A DNA stretch of 64,000 nt, from positions 44,835,172-44,899,171 of the forward strand of contig NC_058339.1 in the NCBI RefSeq assembly GCF_905475395.1, given 5' to 3'. This DNA is from Chrysoperla carnea. Taxonomy: Eukaryota; Arthropoda; Insecta; Neuroptera; Chrysopidae. The notes beneath the pieces were generated by a model. That model was not told the DNA's origin, ran no database searches, and worked only from the letters and a program-made list of their open reading frames with translations. A program made the translations under genes and the position numbers. This document shows positions 35,553-47,227 of the stretch, piece by piece (within the stretch, counting starts at the first letter, position 1; every line of letters starts with the position of its first letter).

Positions 35553-35955
35553 TCCCTATATATTATAAATGTGAAGGTAAGCATGTTTGTTTGTTTGTTT
35601 GTTTGTTTGTTTGTTACGCTTTCACGGTAAAACTGGCGAATGGTTTTAAATGAAACTATACAACATCATAGCTGATATATCAGAATAACACATGAAATAT
35701 AATTTTTTTTAAATAAAATTTAATTTGACATTTACCATTTTTTAAATACAGAAATCATTAATTTATCTGATCTATAATCATCATTTTGAACCATAAATTA
35801 AAGAATTCTGTAAAAATTAAAAATAGTAAATGTCAAACAAATCATGGCCAACTATTCTGATATTCTCAATGAATTATGACTATTTTACATTTAACAAAAT
35901 TGTGTATATCTGAGCGCAGTGGTATTTACTTTTAAGCCCAGTGAAGCGGAAGGGT
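35553..35955 (+). repeat. Family F repeat, copy 1, with (GTTT)n
   Basis: Head 'tatattataaatgtgaaggtaagcatg' followed by a GTTT microsatellite (35585-35614), 'ttacgctttcacggtaaaac', 'tttaaatgaaactatacaac' and 'cagaataacacatgaaat'. It ends with 'ttacttttaagcccagtgaagcgg'. Inverted copies lie at 48131-48590 and 55800-56215, and a 5' fragment at 53385-53540. Confidence 0.82.
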
Positions 35956-36244
35956 ATCAATATAGTGTTATTTAAAACTAAAACACTGAAAAAAAAATTA
36001 AAATTACGACAACCTCATTCCGAAGTTGGCCGTTTCACATTGAAATAAAGTAAAAATACTTTCAAACAATTGCCTTGGAATAAGTACAGCTAAATATTTG
36101 TATTAACATAAAAGAGATTTTAGTTTAAAGTCATGCATTTTATTTATGAAAAATAAAATTGTACTTAGTTGGAATATATAATCGAGTAAATAAAACGAGT
36201 AAACAAATTAAAATAACATATCTTTACATTTGCTTTAAAAATTG
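35956..36244. other. Short spacer
   Basis: No feature. Confidence 0.35.
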
Positions 36245-36690
36245 AATTAGGTTAGTACGAAAACATATCTATCATGTCTAGTCCATATGTGATTGAGGAA
36301 ACTTCATGAGATTGTTGTTACTAGTTCCTACATATTGATCATTTTTATAACATTTGCTATATTTTTTGGTTTTTGTATGCATCGCACCGATAGAGCAGTT
36401 AGTTCCGCTGTAGACATAAGACACTAATCTATATGGCGCTGGTTCAAATCCGACTTGAAGAAATCTTTTTTTTTTTTTTTAAATAAACCTATTAGCAGAT
36501 ATAAACGTTTTATTTTTGAAAAATTTGTTAGACAGTATATTACTTTCATACAAACAACTGATGTGTTTGTGTCCACTTCACCACTCAACCCTGTATGGTA
36601 GTTGTATCATATTCCTGGCACCATTCACCAAGATGATTTCGCGATGAGGTTGAGACAATCTCATATCGGTTGGTATTGAGAATTTTTTTT
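36245..36690 (+). mobile_element. SINE-2 composite, copy 1 (tRNA-like core in the middle)
   Basis: An A box-like TAGAGCAGTTAG (from 36391) and a perfect B box GGTTCAAATCC (36441-36451) sit about 50 bases apart. They are preceded by about 140 bases of shared non-tRNA sequence ('atgtctagtccatatgtgattgag', 'gttgttactagttcc') and followed by poly-T and a shared tail ('tttgttagacagta', 'catacaaacaactga', 'cttcaccactcaaccc', 'gatgaggttgagaca'). The inverted copy 49258-49840 has the same three-part order, so the whole is one repeat unit. Confidence 0.72.
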
Positions 36691-37716
36691 CAGTGAAGTT
36701 TTTGTAATGGACCGAAAATTTAGCATATGTTTACGTTTCATGGTCAGGATGTAGTGACACCACTTTTAGATTGATGTCTGTGATTACGCATGTGATTTCA
36801 TTCGTAAAGATTCTCTACACAATTTTGCACCTAGTTACACATTTAATCAGCATGTTAATTAAAATTTTCTTTAACTTGAAGAATAATTTTGGGGAAAAAT
36901 TTAAGTTTCTAAGATTTTATAAAATGCAGATAATCTAATCCTAGCGAAAATTAACCTATCAACCAACAACGCTTTTATAAAACACAGTCAAATTTAACTT
37001 TCATTACAAAATGTTGTTATTATCTAAAGAAGGGCATTCATTATTTTGTTTTTTTGAATTTCGTTTGCATCGTTTCTTGTGAATGCGAATGCAAATATAT
37101 GTGACAATCACAATGATATACAAATTGAATCCGTCTTTATTAGGACACTCAGTATCTAAGAATTTGATATAGTTGAAAACATGCAAATTCCACATTTAAA
37201 ACACTCACTGGCTGTGTTGGTTGTTATATGAATGAATATGTTCTGTATTATAAGGTTTGATGTTAATTGTTTTCAAGTAAAATTTAAATTGAATTATATG
37301 TTAATAGAAATATATTCATATCCTACAGCGCATATTGAAATTAACCCTTTTTATGTTTTCAACCAATACAATTTTCGATAAAAATATAATTGGTATTTGT
37401 ATGAAATTAATTATTATATTCGGTTAATTTGTACTCAAATAAATTTATTATTAACTTCTTTTGTGCAGTTTAAGGGAACAAATCTGATTTGGTTTGAGCT
37501 ACCCCAAATTTTATTTATTTATAAGGAAGTAAACCAAATATTTTTACAAATTAATGTATTTAAAAACTGTAAAGAATTCAACAAAAGTTTATTAATAGAA
37601 TATCTTACTTCTTTTGCAGTTTGCACACAGATGAAATTATAAAGAGATACTTCAATTAAATAATGGGGTAGAGCGTAGTACCAGACTTCTAAACCTACAT
37701 TTATTATGTTTCTTAA
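36691..37716. other. Gene-free stretch
   Basis: Includes the 36707-36800 piece that resembles 31206-31340. The frames at 37004-37195, 37397-37642 and 37519-37725 have no recognisable features. Confidence 0.4.
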
Positions 37717-37947
37717 TACCATCACAATAGAAATAGTCTCTGTTATTCCTCAACATTATGTATTTTCTTCGATAATTTAACTATTAAACAACTACCGATA
37801 AAAACGTGCGATCCATGGTGCAAGATGTCTGATCCATGGTACAATATCACAACGCAGCATGGATTTGGACATTCATATAACAAAAAACCACTCCCACCGT
37901 TTGGTCTTGAAGGTACTAGTGCTCTCTTCAACATGCAAACTTTATAG
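37717..37947 (+). other. Unexplained open frame in a GC-richer patch
   Basis: The plus strand is open for 76 codons without an ATG start, ending at TAG. The last 45 codons have varied, protein-like composition (e.g. CDPWCKMSDPWYNITTQHG and KKPLPPFGLEGTSALFNM) and balanced codon use, unlike the Phe/Ile/Lys frames elsewhere. No acceptor or donor is obvious. It may be a relic of a transposon protein or a diverged exon. The antisense frame at 37743-37967 is a competing, weaker reading. I do not recognise a family. Confidence 0.3.
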
Positions 37948-38815
37948 TCCACTCTAGTGCGCATCATTATATGTCTGTGCTTGAAACTTCATCGAGGCAT
38001 CCTTAAAAGGCATCCTTTTCTTTACTCGCGATAAATTAAAGTATCTATTTTCATGTGCCCGTGATTAGGCCCGCGTTGCCTGATCTGAGGTACATTATCG
38101 GTCCGATTTTCTAACTTTACCTTAGTTTTACGGTATATTTTAAACTGGCATATAGTATAGCAAAATATACTTCCCAAGTTACCAATAAGTATTGATTTAG
38201 GTAGATTTAGGCCACAAAACTTAATAGTCGACTAAATACATGAATATTAAAAAATAAACTTTAGTATACTTTGAAGCACAAAAAATTATTATTATTATTT
38301 TGCTTGAAATGCGCATGGATAGTCATATTTCTATTTAGAGATAGCAATGTCTGTCGAGAAACGTTGGAATGAATCAAGATACCTAGGTACCAGATATCCT
38401 AGAATATCCTTGTGATGCTACAAATTATTGTGAGTAGGACTACCTCCAATATATTTTTTCAAATATCAGTTTTTTGTCAAAACGGTATGTGTCCTTCGCT
38501 AACAAAAGTCAAAAAAATTTCCACGCTTCTCCCATGATTTGACGTTTGTTAAAAATATCTTTTTAAATTGCATTATGTTAAGCGTGGTAAATTTTCTTCA
38601 AATTTTCTTTGGTGATTTTACTTACATGACCCAACTACCTTAATTTGCAATAAAACAAAAATTTCGTTATTAATCGGGATAAAAATTACCCTAGCGAACA
38701 AGTTGGACCAAATTACAAACAGTGTGCAAAATTTTACTACGATCGGTTAAGGAGAAATATATTTTTATGTTTTAAAGGTTTAATTTTTTTAAATTTATTT
38801 TATAAATTCTGTTTA
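37948..38815. other. Gene-free stretch
   Basis: No gene or repeat matched. Confidence 0.4.
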
Positions 38816-38823
38816 ATCTAAAA

Positions 38824-39115
38824 CAGGCATGGGCGAGTTATTTTAAGTCGAAGTCACCATTGTTATAACTTTATTGTGTGTCTCTTTATTTAAGTCTGCA
38901 CTGCTCATAGAGGAGGAATAGGAGACGGGTATACGACTCTTCTACCTATCTCAGTTTCTCTAATAGTAATGAGATAGGTATTTGTTTGTAGAAAAAATGT
39001 TGTCTCTCTGTCTTATTCTTATTATTGGTTGACATTGGTTAGGTTGTTACTGTCTTCTTGTTATTTAGTTACAGAAGTCTGAGGGACTTCTCTGAGTCAA
39101 ACTTGCCCATGCCTG
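38824..39115. mobile_element. hAT MITE with perfect 8-bp target duplication
   Basis: The perfect 11-bp terminal inverted repeats CAGGCATGGGC / GCCCATGCCTG enclose 292 bp. The octamer ATCTAAAA lies immediately outside both ends (38816-38823 and 39116-39123), the diagnostic target duplication of hAT transposons. The interior is noncoding, with a palindromic 'ctacctatctcag...gagataggta'. A degraded relative in inverted order is at 60554-60790. Confidence 0.92.
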
Positions 39116-39123
39116 ATCTAAAA

Positions 39124-40013
39124 CACCTGTGACACAACGATTTTATTTTACATAATATGAGTAGGTACTTAACTTATAGACGCGATAATAGAATAACTGT
39201 TTTTCATCAATATTCTTCATGCGAATTTCAATCAACAGTACTATATTTACCATCTACGTATATTTTGTTTACCATCTATATTTTTTAGCCGGTACGGAAT
39301 AACAAATCAAGATACATACATAACACATATGTAAGAATGGATAGGATCATCCTACCGCTTCATATCATATCACACTGCTTTATTTTTATTCGAAGGTACG
39401 GCCGAATTTAGTTTAAGTAGTTCGTGACGATATAATCGAGGAAATAAAAACGAAAAAACAGTCTAACTTTCATGCAAACTTAATGTGATTTTTCGTGTTG
39501 CTCCCATAGGATGGGACAAAAGTACCCTACTTCCTGACACCACATTCTCTTTATTTTAAATTTAAAAAAATTTTTGATTCTTGACATTTTTAACTAACCT
39601 CACCGTTTTTGAGATATAAGCATTTTAAAGAACAAAAGCGGATTTTCGCCTAAAACTTGTTATTGACGAAAATAAAAATTATTTTTTGGTTCCTTAATTA
39701 GAAAACTTAGTTTAAAGGAAATCTTAAAGGACATACAATTAAGAAAAGTTATGATTTAATATCTAATAGAAAAATTAACATTGGCAAATTAGTATAAATG
39801 AAAGAAAATGAGTACACAGCTGACAGATTAATTTGCCAAAATTATTTTTTTAATCATTGAACGTATGTAACTTAATTCACAAGTTGAGTGACAGCTTTAA
39901 AAAGTATTTTCACGAAATGTATTCAATGTTATAAAATCAAATTTATTAATAAATATGGCGCTCATTTGATGTGCAAAATTTACCATTGGAATTTAATACA
40001 ATCAAAATAATTA
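39124..40013. other. Gene-free stretch
   Basis: Nothing recognised. Confidence 0.4.
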
Positions 40014-40212
40014 GTCGCCCTGGTAGCTCAGTTGGTTAAGGCGTAATCAATTCCGTCCGCGGTATGCCCAGGGTAGCGGGTTCGATTATGCATGAAAGAG
40101 ATGCACCCAGCCTCTGAAATTGAGGAGCTGGTAAATGAAATTATCAGCAGAAATATTATCACAATGGGCTCTATGGCCTAAGTGTATCCTTCGTGGACAG
40201 CCAATATAACTA
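40014..40212 (+). mobile_element. SINE-1 copy with internal deletion
   Basis: The head GCCCTGGTAGCTCAGTTGG has a perfect A box (TAGCTCAGTTGG, 40024-40035). The B box GGTTCGATTA follows from 40079. The sequence then jumps from the B box straight to 'tgcatgaaagagatgcacc', skipping the spacer present in the 8.6- and 14.9-kb copies. The 3' end 'ctatggcctaagtgtatcc' and 'gtggacagccaatataac' is intact. Confidence 0.85.
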
Positions 40213-41054
40213 CTGAATTTATTTTGACTTATTTATAAGCTTACAGGAAGTCAAATGATCCGTTAATAAGAATTTTTCATTCAAACAAAACGAACATTCA
40301 TATTGATCCACCTAAAATTGGGTATTAACAAAAAATTTAAATTCCAAAGTTGTTCTTTTTATGAATACTAACACGTTTTTCAAAACCTGAACGAGAATAA
40401 AGCAAAATATACAACCATTGAATTGCCAACGTCATTGACTTTTCTATATCGAAAATTTTTACAAATGTCCTACTTATTTCACTGTCTAGACTGAAATCTT
40501 TCTATGAATTTATTGTAATCAATTAGAAATTTTATCCAAACTACAATACAAAGTTCTTTGATTTTTTTTTTAAGAGTATAACAAATCATTTAAAACAATA
40601 ATTTAAGACATATATTTAAATATTTAAAAGAACAGGTGAGGCTAATCAATAACACAGTAAATTAAATACAAGAACCATATAATTAATTTACTGCAGTAAT
40701 TACTATCATTATTAATAACGGTTCAAGAATTTAATTCGCTTTAGTGAAAATCTATTTAAGATATTTTGAAAATAGACATGTACCTACATAATAGTACCGG
40801 TGCACGTTAGTGTATATTATATTATAATGGATGACCTACAACTCCAGAAATTCGGTAAATGCTTGATACTAAATTTGCCACATTATACATCAAATTTCAG
40901 ATTGTAAAAATACCATCATAGAACTTAATTAAACTTGAAAATTTAATTAAACTTGAAAAACGAAGAAGTTATAAGCTTTCAAAGATTACTATTTGTCTCT
41001 TTCTTGCACAGCGCAGTTTTATATGAAGATCTCTCTATGGAGATTCATATAATT
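40213..41054. other. Gene-free stretch
   Basis: AT-rich. 'aattaaacttgaaaa' is doubled at about 40926-40958. Confidence 0.4.
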
Positions 41055-41800
41055 GGACATAAAGAGCGATTTTCTCAGAAACTATGCATCCACTCGATAC
41101 ATAAACCCGATTTTTGTACTTTTAGGGTCAAAATTACCTTATATACAGAGTTTTATCGAAATCGATAACAAAAACTTTTTTACAATTTTTTCGATTTTTC
41201 TTAAGGGGTACCCCTTAAGAAAATTGAAAAAAATCGAAAAATTTTTTTTGCCTTCGATATCTATAAAATTCATTAAATAAGATAATTTTGACCCAAAAAA
41301 TCTAAAAATAGGGTTTATTTAATGATTGGATGCGTGGCTTTTGAGATATAATCCAAAATTGGCCACAAAGTGCGATTTTCTCAGAAACTATGCATCCAAT
41401 CGAAACATATACCCGATTTTTGTATTTTTTGGGTCAAAATTACCTTATATACAGAGTTTTATCGAAATCGATAACAAAAACTTTTTCCCGATTTTTTCGA
41501 TTTTTCTAAGGGGTACCCCTTAAGAAAATTGAAAAAAAAATCGAAATTTTTTTTTACCTTCGATATCGATAAAATTCATTATATAAGATAATTTTGACCC
41601 AAAAAATCCAAAAATAGGGTTTATTTAATGATTGGATGCGTGGCTTTTGAGATATAATCCAAAATTGGCCACAAAGTGCGATTTTCTCAGAAACTATGCA
41701 TCCAATCGATACATACACCCGATTTTTGTATTTTTTGGGTCAAAATCAACTTATATATAGATAGAGTTTTATCGAAATCGGAAACAAAAAGTATTATATG
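41055..41800 (+). repeat. 306-bp satellite array, about 2.4 units
   Basis: The landmark 'gcgattttctcagaaactatgcatcc' (split here: gcgattttctcag / aaactatgcatcc) recurs at 41066, 41372 and 41678, giving a 306-bp period twice. Each unit is itself an imperfect palindrome around GGGGTACCCC (41205-41214 and 41510-41519), with arms 'gttttatcgaaatcgata' and 'tatcgataaaattc'. Related units lie in the hydrolase intron 3. Open frames at 40953-41168, 41053-41280 and 41326-41523 are products of the repeat. Confidence 0.92.
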
Positions 41801-42139
41801 TCAACATTTTTTGCTCAGGAAATAAAGGATAGATAGTTCTCACTCCAACTCCAACACTTATATTTACAGATTTTCATTTACAGGGACTTTAGAATGGATG
41901 TGTTCTCTGATGAGCACTGGGACTATAATACATTATTACATACATAATATAACATACTACCTAACACATGAGTGAGGTGTTCTTGTGTAGCCGCACCTTT
42001 CAACACTTGGTAATATTAAATTTCCATAGCCAAATATTCATTCATAAATAATTATTGTTATAATTATTTATTATTTAAGAACGGATTTTAGGCACTTCTT
42101 TTAACTTGTGGTATGTTGTTATTCGTTGTGTGCGTAGTC
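41801..42139. other. Gene-free spacer
   Basis: No feature. Confidence 0.35.
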
Positions 42140-42560
42140 ATGGTAGGGACACTAAAGACGATGCCAGCGCTTCCAGTGAAAAATTTTGGTGATAAACGAG
42201 GCGGTTATAACTAATTTGCAATTCTCTACATGTTAATGTTATAGCAAATGTCAAATTAAAATTCTTGAAAAACACAAATTAATTAAACTTAATGCATTAA
42301 AAATTGTGAAAATAAGAAATCAAATTGCACAAATATTATTTTTCAAATGTAAATTATAATTATTTATTTAAATTTGTGAGACAATAATACTAAATTTTAA
42401 ATGTAAGTCATAAATGCAATCCATACAATTAAATATTCATCCATACAATTCTATAATTAAAGTAGTGTATCCTTACCGCATGGAAGCGCCTGCAATAAAA
42501 CTCACGCACGGTGCGAATACATATTGTAAATAAACTGTAAGATAATGTTATGGCACGTAA
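42140..42560 (+). repeat. Family G repeat, copy 2
   Basis: Collinear with 23700-24012 ('ggtagggacac', 'ccagcgcttccagtg', 'ttataactaatttgcaatt', 'taatgcattaaaaattg', 'taaagtagtgtatcc' and 'gtgcgaatacat'). It has an extra block near 42370-42460 that contains a small duplication ('atccatacaatt' twice). Confidence 0.72.
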
Positions 42561-42561
42561 A

Positions 42562-43018
42562 ACAATCCATGAACCCTAACTTTTTACCGCGTGGTCAATA
42601 AGCTCCTGAGTCGATGTGGAGCATTTTCTCTCATAGAACATATAAATGTCAGAGCGGACATTTTCAAGATAGAGAGAAAATAAAATTAGTAAAAATTGAG
42701 AAAAATTTCGACCCCTCACCAAATAAGCTCCCTTACGTTTTCTCTCCCTCTTCCCAAACGCTGGAAAAAGAATAACATGGTTTGATTCTTATTAGTCGGG
42801 AAGGGAAGAAAGCATATGTCTACTTTAAATACGCAACATTTGTGCGTTCGTTAAAGAGCTTATTTGGCAAGAAACTTTTTCAATTTTACTTTTTTTAACT
42901 ACCCTTTTATCTCGAAAATACCCGCTCTGTCATACATATATCTTATGAAAGAAAATGCTCCATATCGACTCCGGGGCTTATTTACCACGCGACAGAAAGT
43001 TTGAGTTCATGGATTTTT
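42562..43018. mobile_element. Family H MITE, long terminal inverted repeats
   Basis: The ends 'aatccatgaaccctaactttttaccgcgtggtcaataagctcc' (left landmark, broken across 42565-42610) and 'aatccatgaactcaaactttctgtcgcgtggtaaataagcccc' (from the right) are inverted copies. The interior keeps mirror symmetry ('gtcgatgtggagcattttctctcata' / 'atgaaagaaaatgctccatatcgac'). No transposase. A partial copy lies at 59485-59770. Confidence 0.82.
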
Positions 43019-43899
43019 TACTCCGAAACTGTCTATATCATTAAAATTGCACTAGCTCAACCATTCTAAGTGTTATAACATTACATGAACTCAATGCACT
43101 AAGAATGTTTTAACTGATGACTGAAACTCATCTCTTTCAGGTAATCTCTGCAATTCCACTTTTTGCAACACACATATTCTGCGAAAAAGACTTAGCATAA
43201 GACTGCATGATATGAAAATAGCATACGACTGCATGGACCTGTATTATGCCATAGCTAGTACAAAATTATCTAGCACAACTAGGTGTTAAAGCAGCCCTGG
43301 AAGAAAAATCCACTCTTTTCATGTTATAAGAAAATGACAATGAGTAAAATAAGTTAATGTTGAAATAAAGTTTTAAATGAATGATTTATGTAATATCAGT
43401 TCTATAAATAATAATTAATAATTAATGAAATATATTTTTCAGAAATTGTGTTTGAGAAAAGCATCTTTGTAATTTTCTAATTATCTATTTTCATTTATAT
43501 TTTTCAATAATTTTTCTCTCAAATAAGGAAATGATAAATATTTATACTGAATAAAGTAGAAAGTAAAACAAACAAAAAATCTAATAAATAAGGATGAAGA
43601 AATCGTTCAAGCATTATATTTAATTAAATGCTCTTTGTTTTCCATACTATTTTATTAGAAAATAATAATTTTATTCTGTAAAAAGATCTGAACAAAACAA
43701 AGATAGAACTACAATATAAGGTTAAGAATGTATAAGTCGTACTTTCTCATTATATTTTGCGTACATACTACATAGTATTATGTTTACAAACACTTAGTTG
43801 AATTAGAATGCTGTACTGGCAACAAAGACAAATATGATTTCAATCATAGGATCGATGTCTTTTCTCTTTGTTGTACGATGAATACATTTTTGATTATGA
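43019..43899. other. Gene-free, low-repeat stretch upstream of the CpG-rich island
   Basis: Nothing recognised. Confidence 0.4.
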
Positions 43900-44070
43900 T
43901 GTGTTGAATAACATCATCGCCCCGCATTCGCGCACCATTCTATGTGTATATGTTATGTTGTGTGTACAAAATACTCTCGTATCGTGTTGTTCGGGTATCG
44001 ACAGCTTGCCCGGGAACTAGTCGCCTGCAAGCGTGCGAGCTGGTACTGCTAGGTAGGTCGGGCGTTGTTT
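43900..44070 (+). promoter_or_regulatory. CpG-rich island, putative promoter and noncoding first exon
   Basis: The base composition changes abruptly to about half G+C between about 43975 and 44065, with many CpGs ('cgccccgcattcgcgcacc', 'tcgtatcgtgttgttcggg', 'agtcgcctgcaagcgtgcg'). A donor-like CTAG|GTAGGT follows at 44049-44056. No ATG-led frame is present. Downstream sequence to about 46.8 kb is AT-rich and almost free of the window's repeats, as seen in first introns or UTRs of regulated genes. Orientation (+) is guessed from the donor only. Confidence 0.35.
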
Positions 44071-46850
44071 TATTGTGATACAAAACTTCATATACGCGTC
44101 TTTAAAAATTTGTTTCTGTCACAAATTTTTCAAATAAAAACATTTAATTACGTATTTTAATCAAAGTGTAAATACTTCTTTGGGTAATGAATAAAATCAT
44201 TTGTGTTTATTTTAGTTTGTTTTAAATGTGTTTTAAGTTATTTTTATTATTTATTTTTTAAATTGAAATTTTAAAATTTTTGTGTTGATTTCTTTTCGTT
44301 TCGTTCTGGGAGATAAACAGTGTTACAATTTTTTAATTTTAAGTTTTTTAAATGATAAATAAATAATATTCAAATGGACTTTTATTTATAAAATTTTAAA
44401 TGTTTCATCTAATAATACAATAAAGTGTCAGTTTTAAAATTGCGTTCAAATTTATAGGTTAGGTATGGGATAAAAAATGCATTTTGTAATTAGAAATTCA
44501 TTTAGAAAGTGATGTTGTAGGTGTCTTTTTAAAAATTATCATTATTTTTTAATGAATTGAAAACCACTTGTTAAAAATTTTTGATTAAGGTGTCATGTAA
44601 TTAATATTCAAATCGATTGGTAATCAAGGTATTTACTGTTAGTTTTTTTTTTGCTGTGGAGGAAGTGGTGGTCATCAATGAATTTGAGTATGTAGGTGTT
44701 TAAAAAATTTGAAATAATTGCTTTTTGATGTTTTGACTTCCATGATTAAGTGATTGTTCAGTTTGTATCAAAATAATATATTTTCCATTAATAGAATAAA
44801 AGTACCAATGATACCAGTGAAATAGAAAAGTGTCTTTCAATATGATATATTTTAAAGTTGCTAATTATAATTGGAAGCTCAATTCAATTTGATTTTCAAT
44901 AAATAAATAAACGAACAAAATATTCCATTTTTGGAAAATTTATAAATGAAATTAAAAAAAAAAAAATTATGGGTTCTTACAAAAATTAAATGTGCAGTTC
45001 TTCAGGAACATTTTTTCGAAATGTTACGTTTGGTAGAAATTTTCATGACAGCTTACGTTTACAAAAAAGGCGATAGATAGTAGAGCAATTTTTGAGTGGA
45101 CCCGAAAAATTTTTATTATAGAGAAATGTAGAGAAAGAAATTAAACGTTTCATATTGATGAAAAACCCATTAAAAACAAGGGCTAGTTGAAAAACTAAGC
45201 TTTTTTGGAACTTGGATAATCAAAATTTTTATTCGATTTCAATTAAATTGTTGCATTTTAAATTCTTGACGTCTAAGTTTCCAAAATCTATTTTTCCCAG
45301 TATTTTTTAAAGAACTTTTAACTCAATATTGTCCATTCCACCGCTTCATCAAATAACCAAATAATCATTGCTCCAGAAAAGTAGTATCGATTTTGCATAG
45401 ACAAACGTCATGTAATTAATGAGCGAATTCTTATGAAATGGCTGGTAACTTTATTTTATTAGAATGTACATAATTATGCATCCATATATGTTATTCCAAA
45501 TTTATTACTGCTTTTCGATCACTTTTAAATTTTCGATTGATCTGAAATTTTGCTTAAAAACTTCGATTTTGCATTATTTCTCATGCCATATGATTGCATT
45601 ATTTCTCTGGCTATATGATTTGATTATTAAAATACGTTTCGAAATTGTAATATGGTTACAGGAATGCAAGGCATTAAAAAAAGAATGGAACTGCTAGAAA
45701 AATTAAACTTATTTTCAATCAATGAAAAATTCTTTTTAAAGGGAGTTTTAAGTAAGTTTATAGTTCGTTTTCGCCAAATATTATATAATGATTTCTAATA
45801 AAGCCCTGATTGAAAATATACAAGAAATATTTCCAAAGATATTTTCGAAATCATTGTGCGATTAGATTATTTACACTGTTTGTAAAATTTTATTTTAATT
45901 GAAAATTTGGAAATTCCGAAAAATAAAGTTGAGACTTAAATAATAGCTTGTAAAGGCATTGCTTTATTTTCGTGGTTAAATCAACAATCAAAAATTGCCT
46001 TAGTTGTAAAATAACAAATAATAAAAATCTTTGCTTGGAATAATTTTGGTTTTTTTGGGGTTTCAAAAATTGTTTATTGACATTTTTTTGGAAAGCTCAG
46101 GATTATTCTCTGGCAGTTTCATTTTCGATATATCGCTTAAATGACCATCTTAAAAGTTATAATTTTCGAATTTGTGAAATATATTCATCTTTATTAGAAT
46201 TTAATTTTTAACAATTTCTTTTAATTTCACTGAAAAGGGCAGTTTTAACCCAGTTTTTAGAATTTTTGGGTGTGCAAAACTGTTTTTTGGTATTTTTCCT
46301 AAAAATTGATCGTTTTAACTGGTTATGACCATTTTAAAAATTCAAAAGAAAATTTTTTTAAGCAAAAAAAAGCTACTGTTCGTAATTGTGATTCAGATTT
46401 AAAAATTAATTTAAGTAAGCTCATAAAAATATCTGAGTATAAAATTTTGGTTTAGCATTGGAGCAAACCTCAATCGTCAACAAAAAATGACCTAGAAAAA
46501 TTACTGAGAACAAAATTTCTAGCAAGTTTTGCTTGAAACTATTTCTCAAATTTTTCATATTTAAAACGTTACAGAGTTTTTCACCGTAAATTCTAAAAGA
46601 CGTATGCTACTCTCAAAATATCATTCTTGAAACAATGTAACTTTTTGAATATTATAATTTGGGAAAAGTTATCCAAAAAAAAGTTTTTAAAAGTTGGAAT
46701 CTCAAAAAATTTTGTTGGCAATAAATAACCTACTAAATATACTGAGATTATTGACTTGACATCTAAACTTCAAGATAGCGACGACCGCCTTTAGAATTCA
46801 AAGGAAGGAAACTTGATTGAAGTTCTCTGGGGCATCCCCCACCTACTATT
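44071..46850. other. Low-repeat unique stretch
   Basis: About 2.8 kb with none of the repeat families found elsewhere. No supported coding exon. The frame at 45464-45697 has no features. It could be intron or UTR attached to the CpG-rich island. Confidence 0.4.
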
Positions 46851-47016
46851 ATAATAGGGTGCTTGCGTCAAAAAATAAGTATGAAATTAGAAAAAAGTTA
46901 AAATTTATATAAAAATATACATAAATATATTCTGATTTCGAGTCATAAAAGCACATTTTTCTTTTTTAATATTAAAATTAAAAATTGTAATTTTGAAACT
47001 TTATATCACTTGACCT

Positions 47017-47227
47017 AAAACGTGGGCAAGCCATGATGTGATGTCATATCGGTATGAACCATAGACAATTAGTTAGTTCAGTATAGGCAGCTGGGTATAA
47101 TATATCCATATAAGTAAATATTTATATTTTTATTATAATTAGTTGTCTATGAATATATCTGTCAAACTTATCTGTGTTATTTCGTATGATACCGATATTA
47201 CGTCACCAAATTGGATGCCCGCGTTTT
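47017..47227. mobile_element. MITE of about 210 bp with imperfect 80-bp inverted arms
   Basis: Left 'aaaacgtgggcaagcca', 'gtgatgtcatatcggtatga' and 'catagacaattag' are mirrored by right 'ctaattagttgtctatg', 'tcgtatgataccgatattacgtcac' and 'tggatgcccgcgtttt'. No coding content. Confidence 0.75.

Noticed and set aside
41053..41523. Overlapping plus-strand open frames with similar peptides
   Set aside because: They recur with the 306-bp period and are products of the satellite, not genes.
45464..45697. 77-residue open frame downstream of the CpG-rich island
   Set aside because: No splice context and featureless composition; the low-repeat setting alone is not enough.
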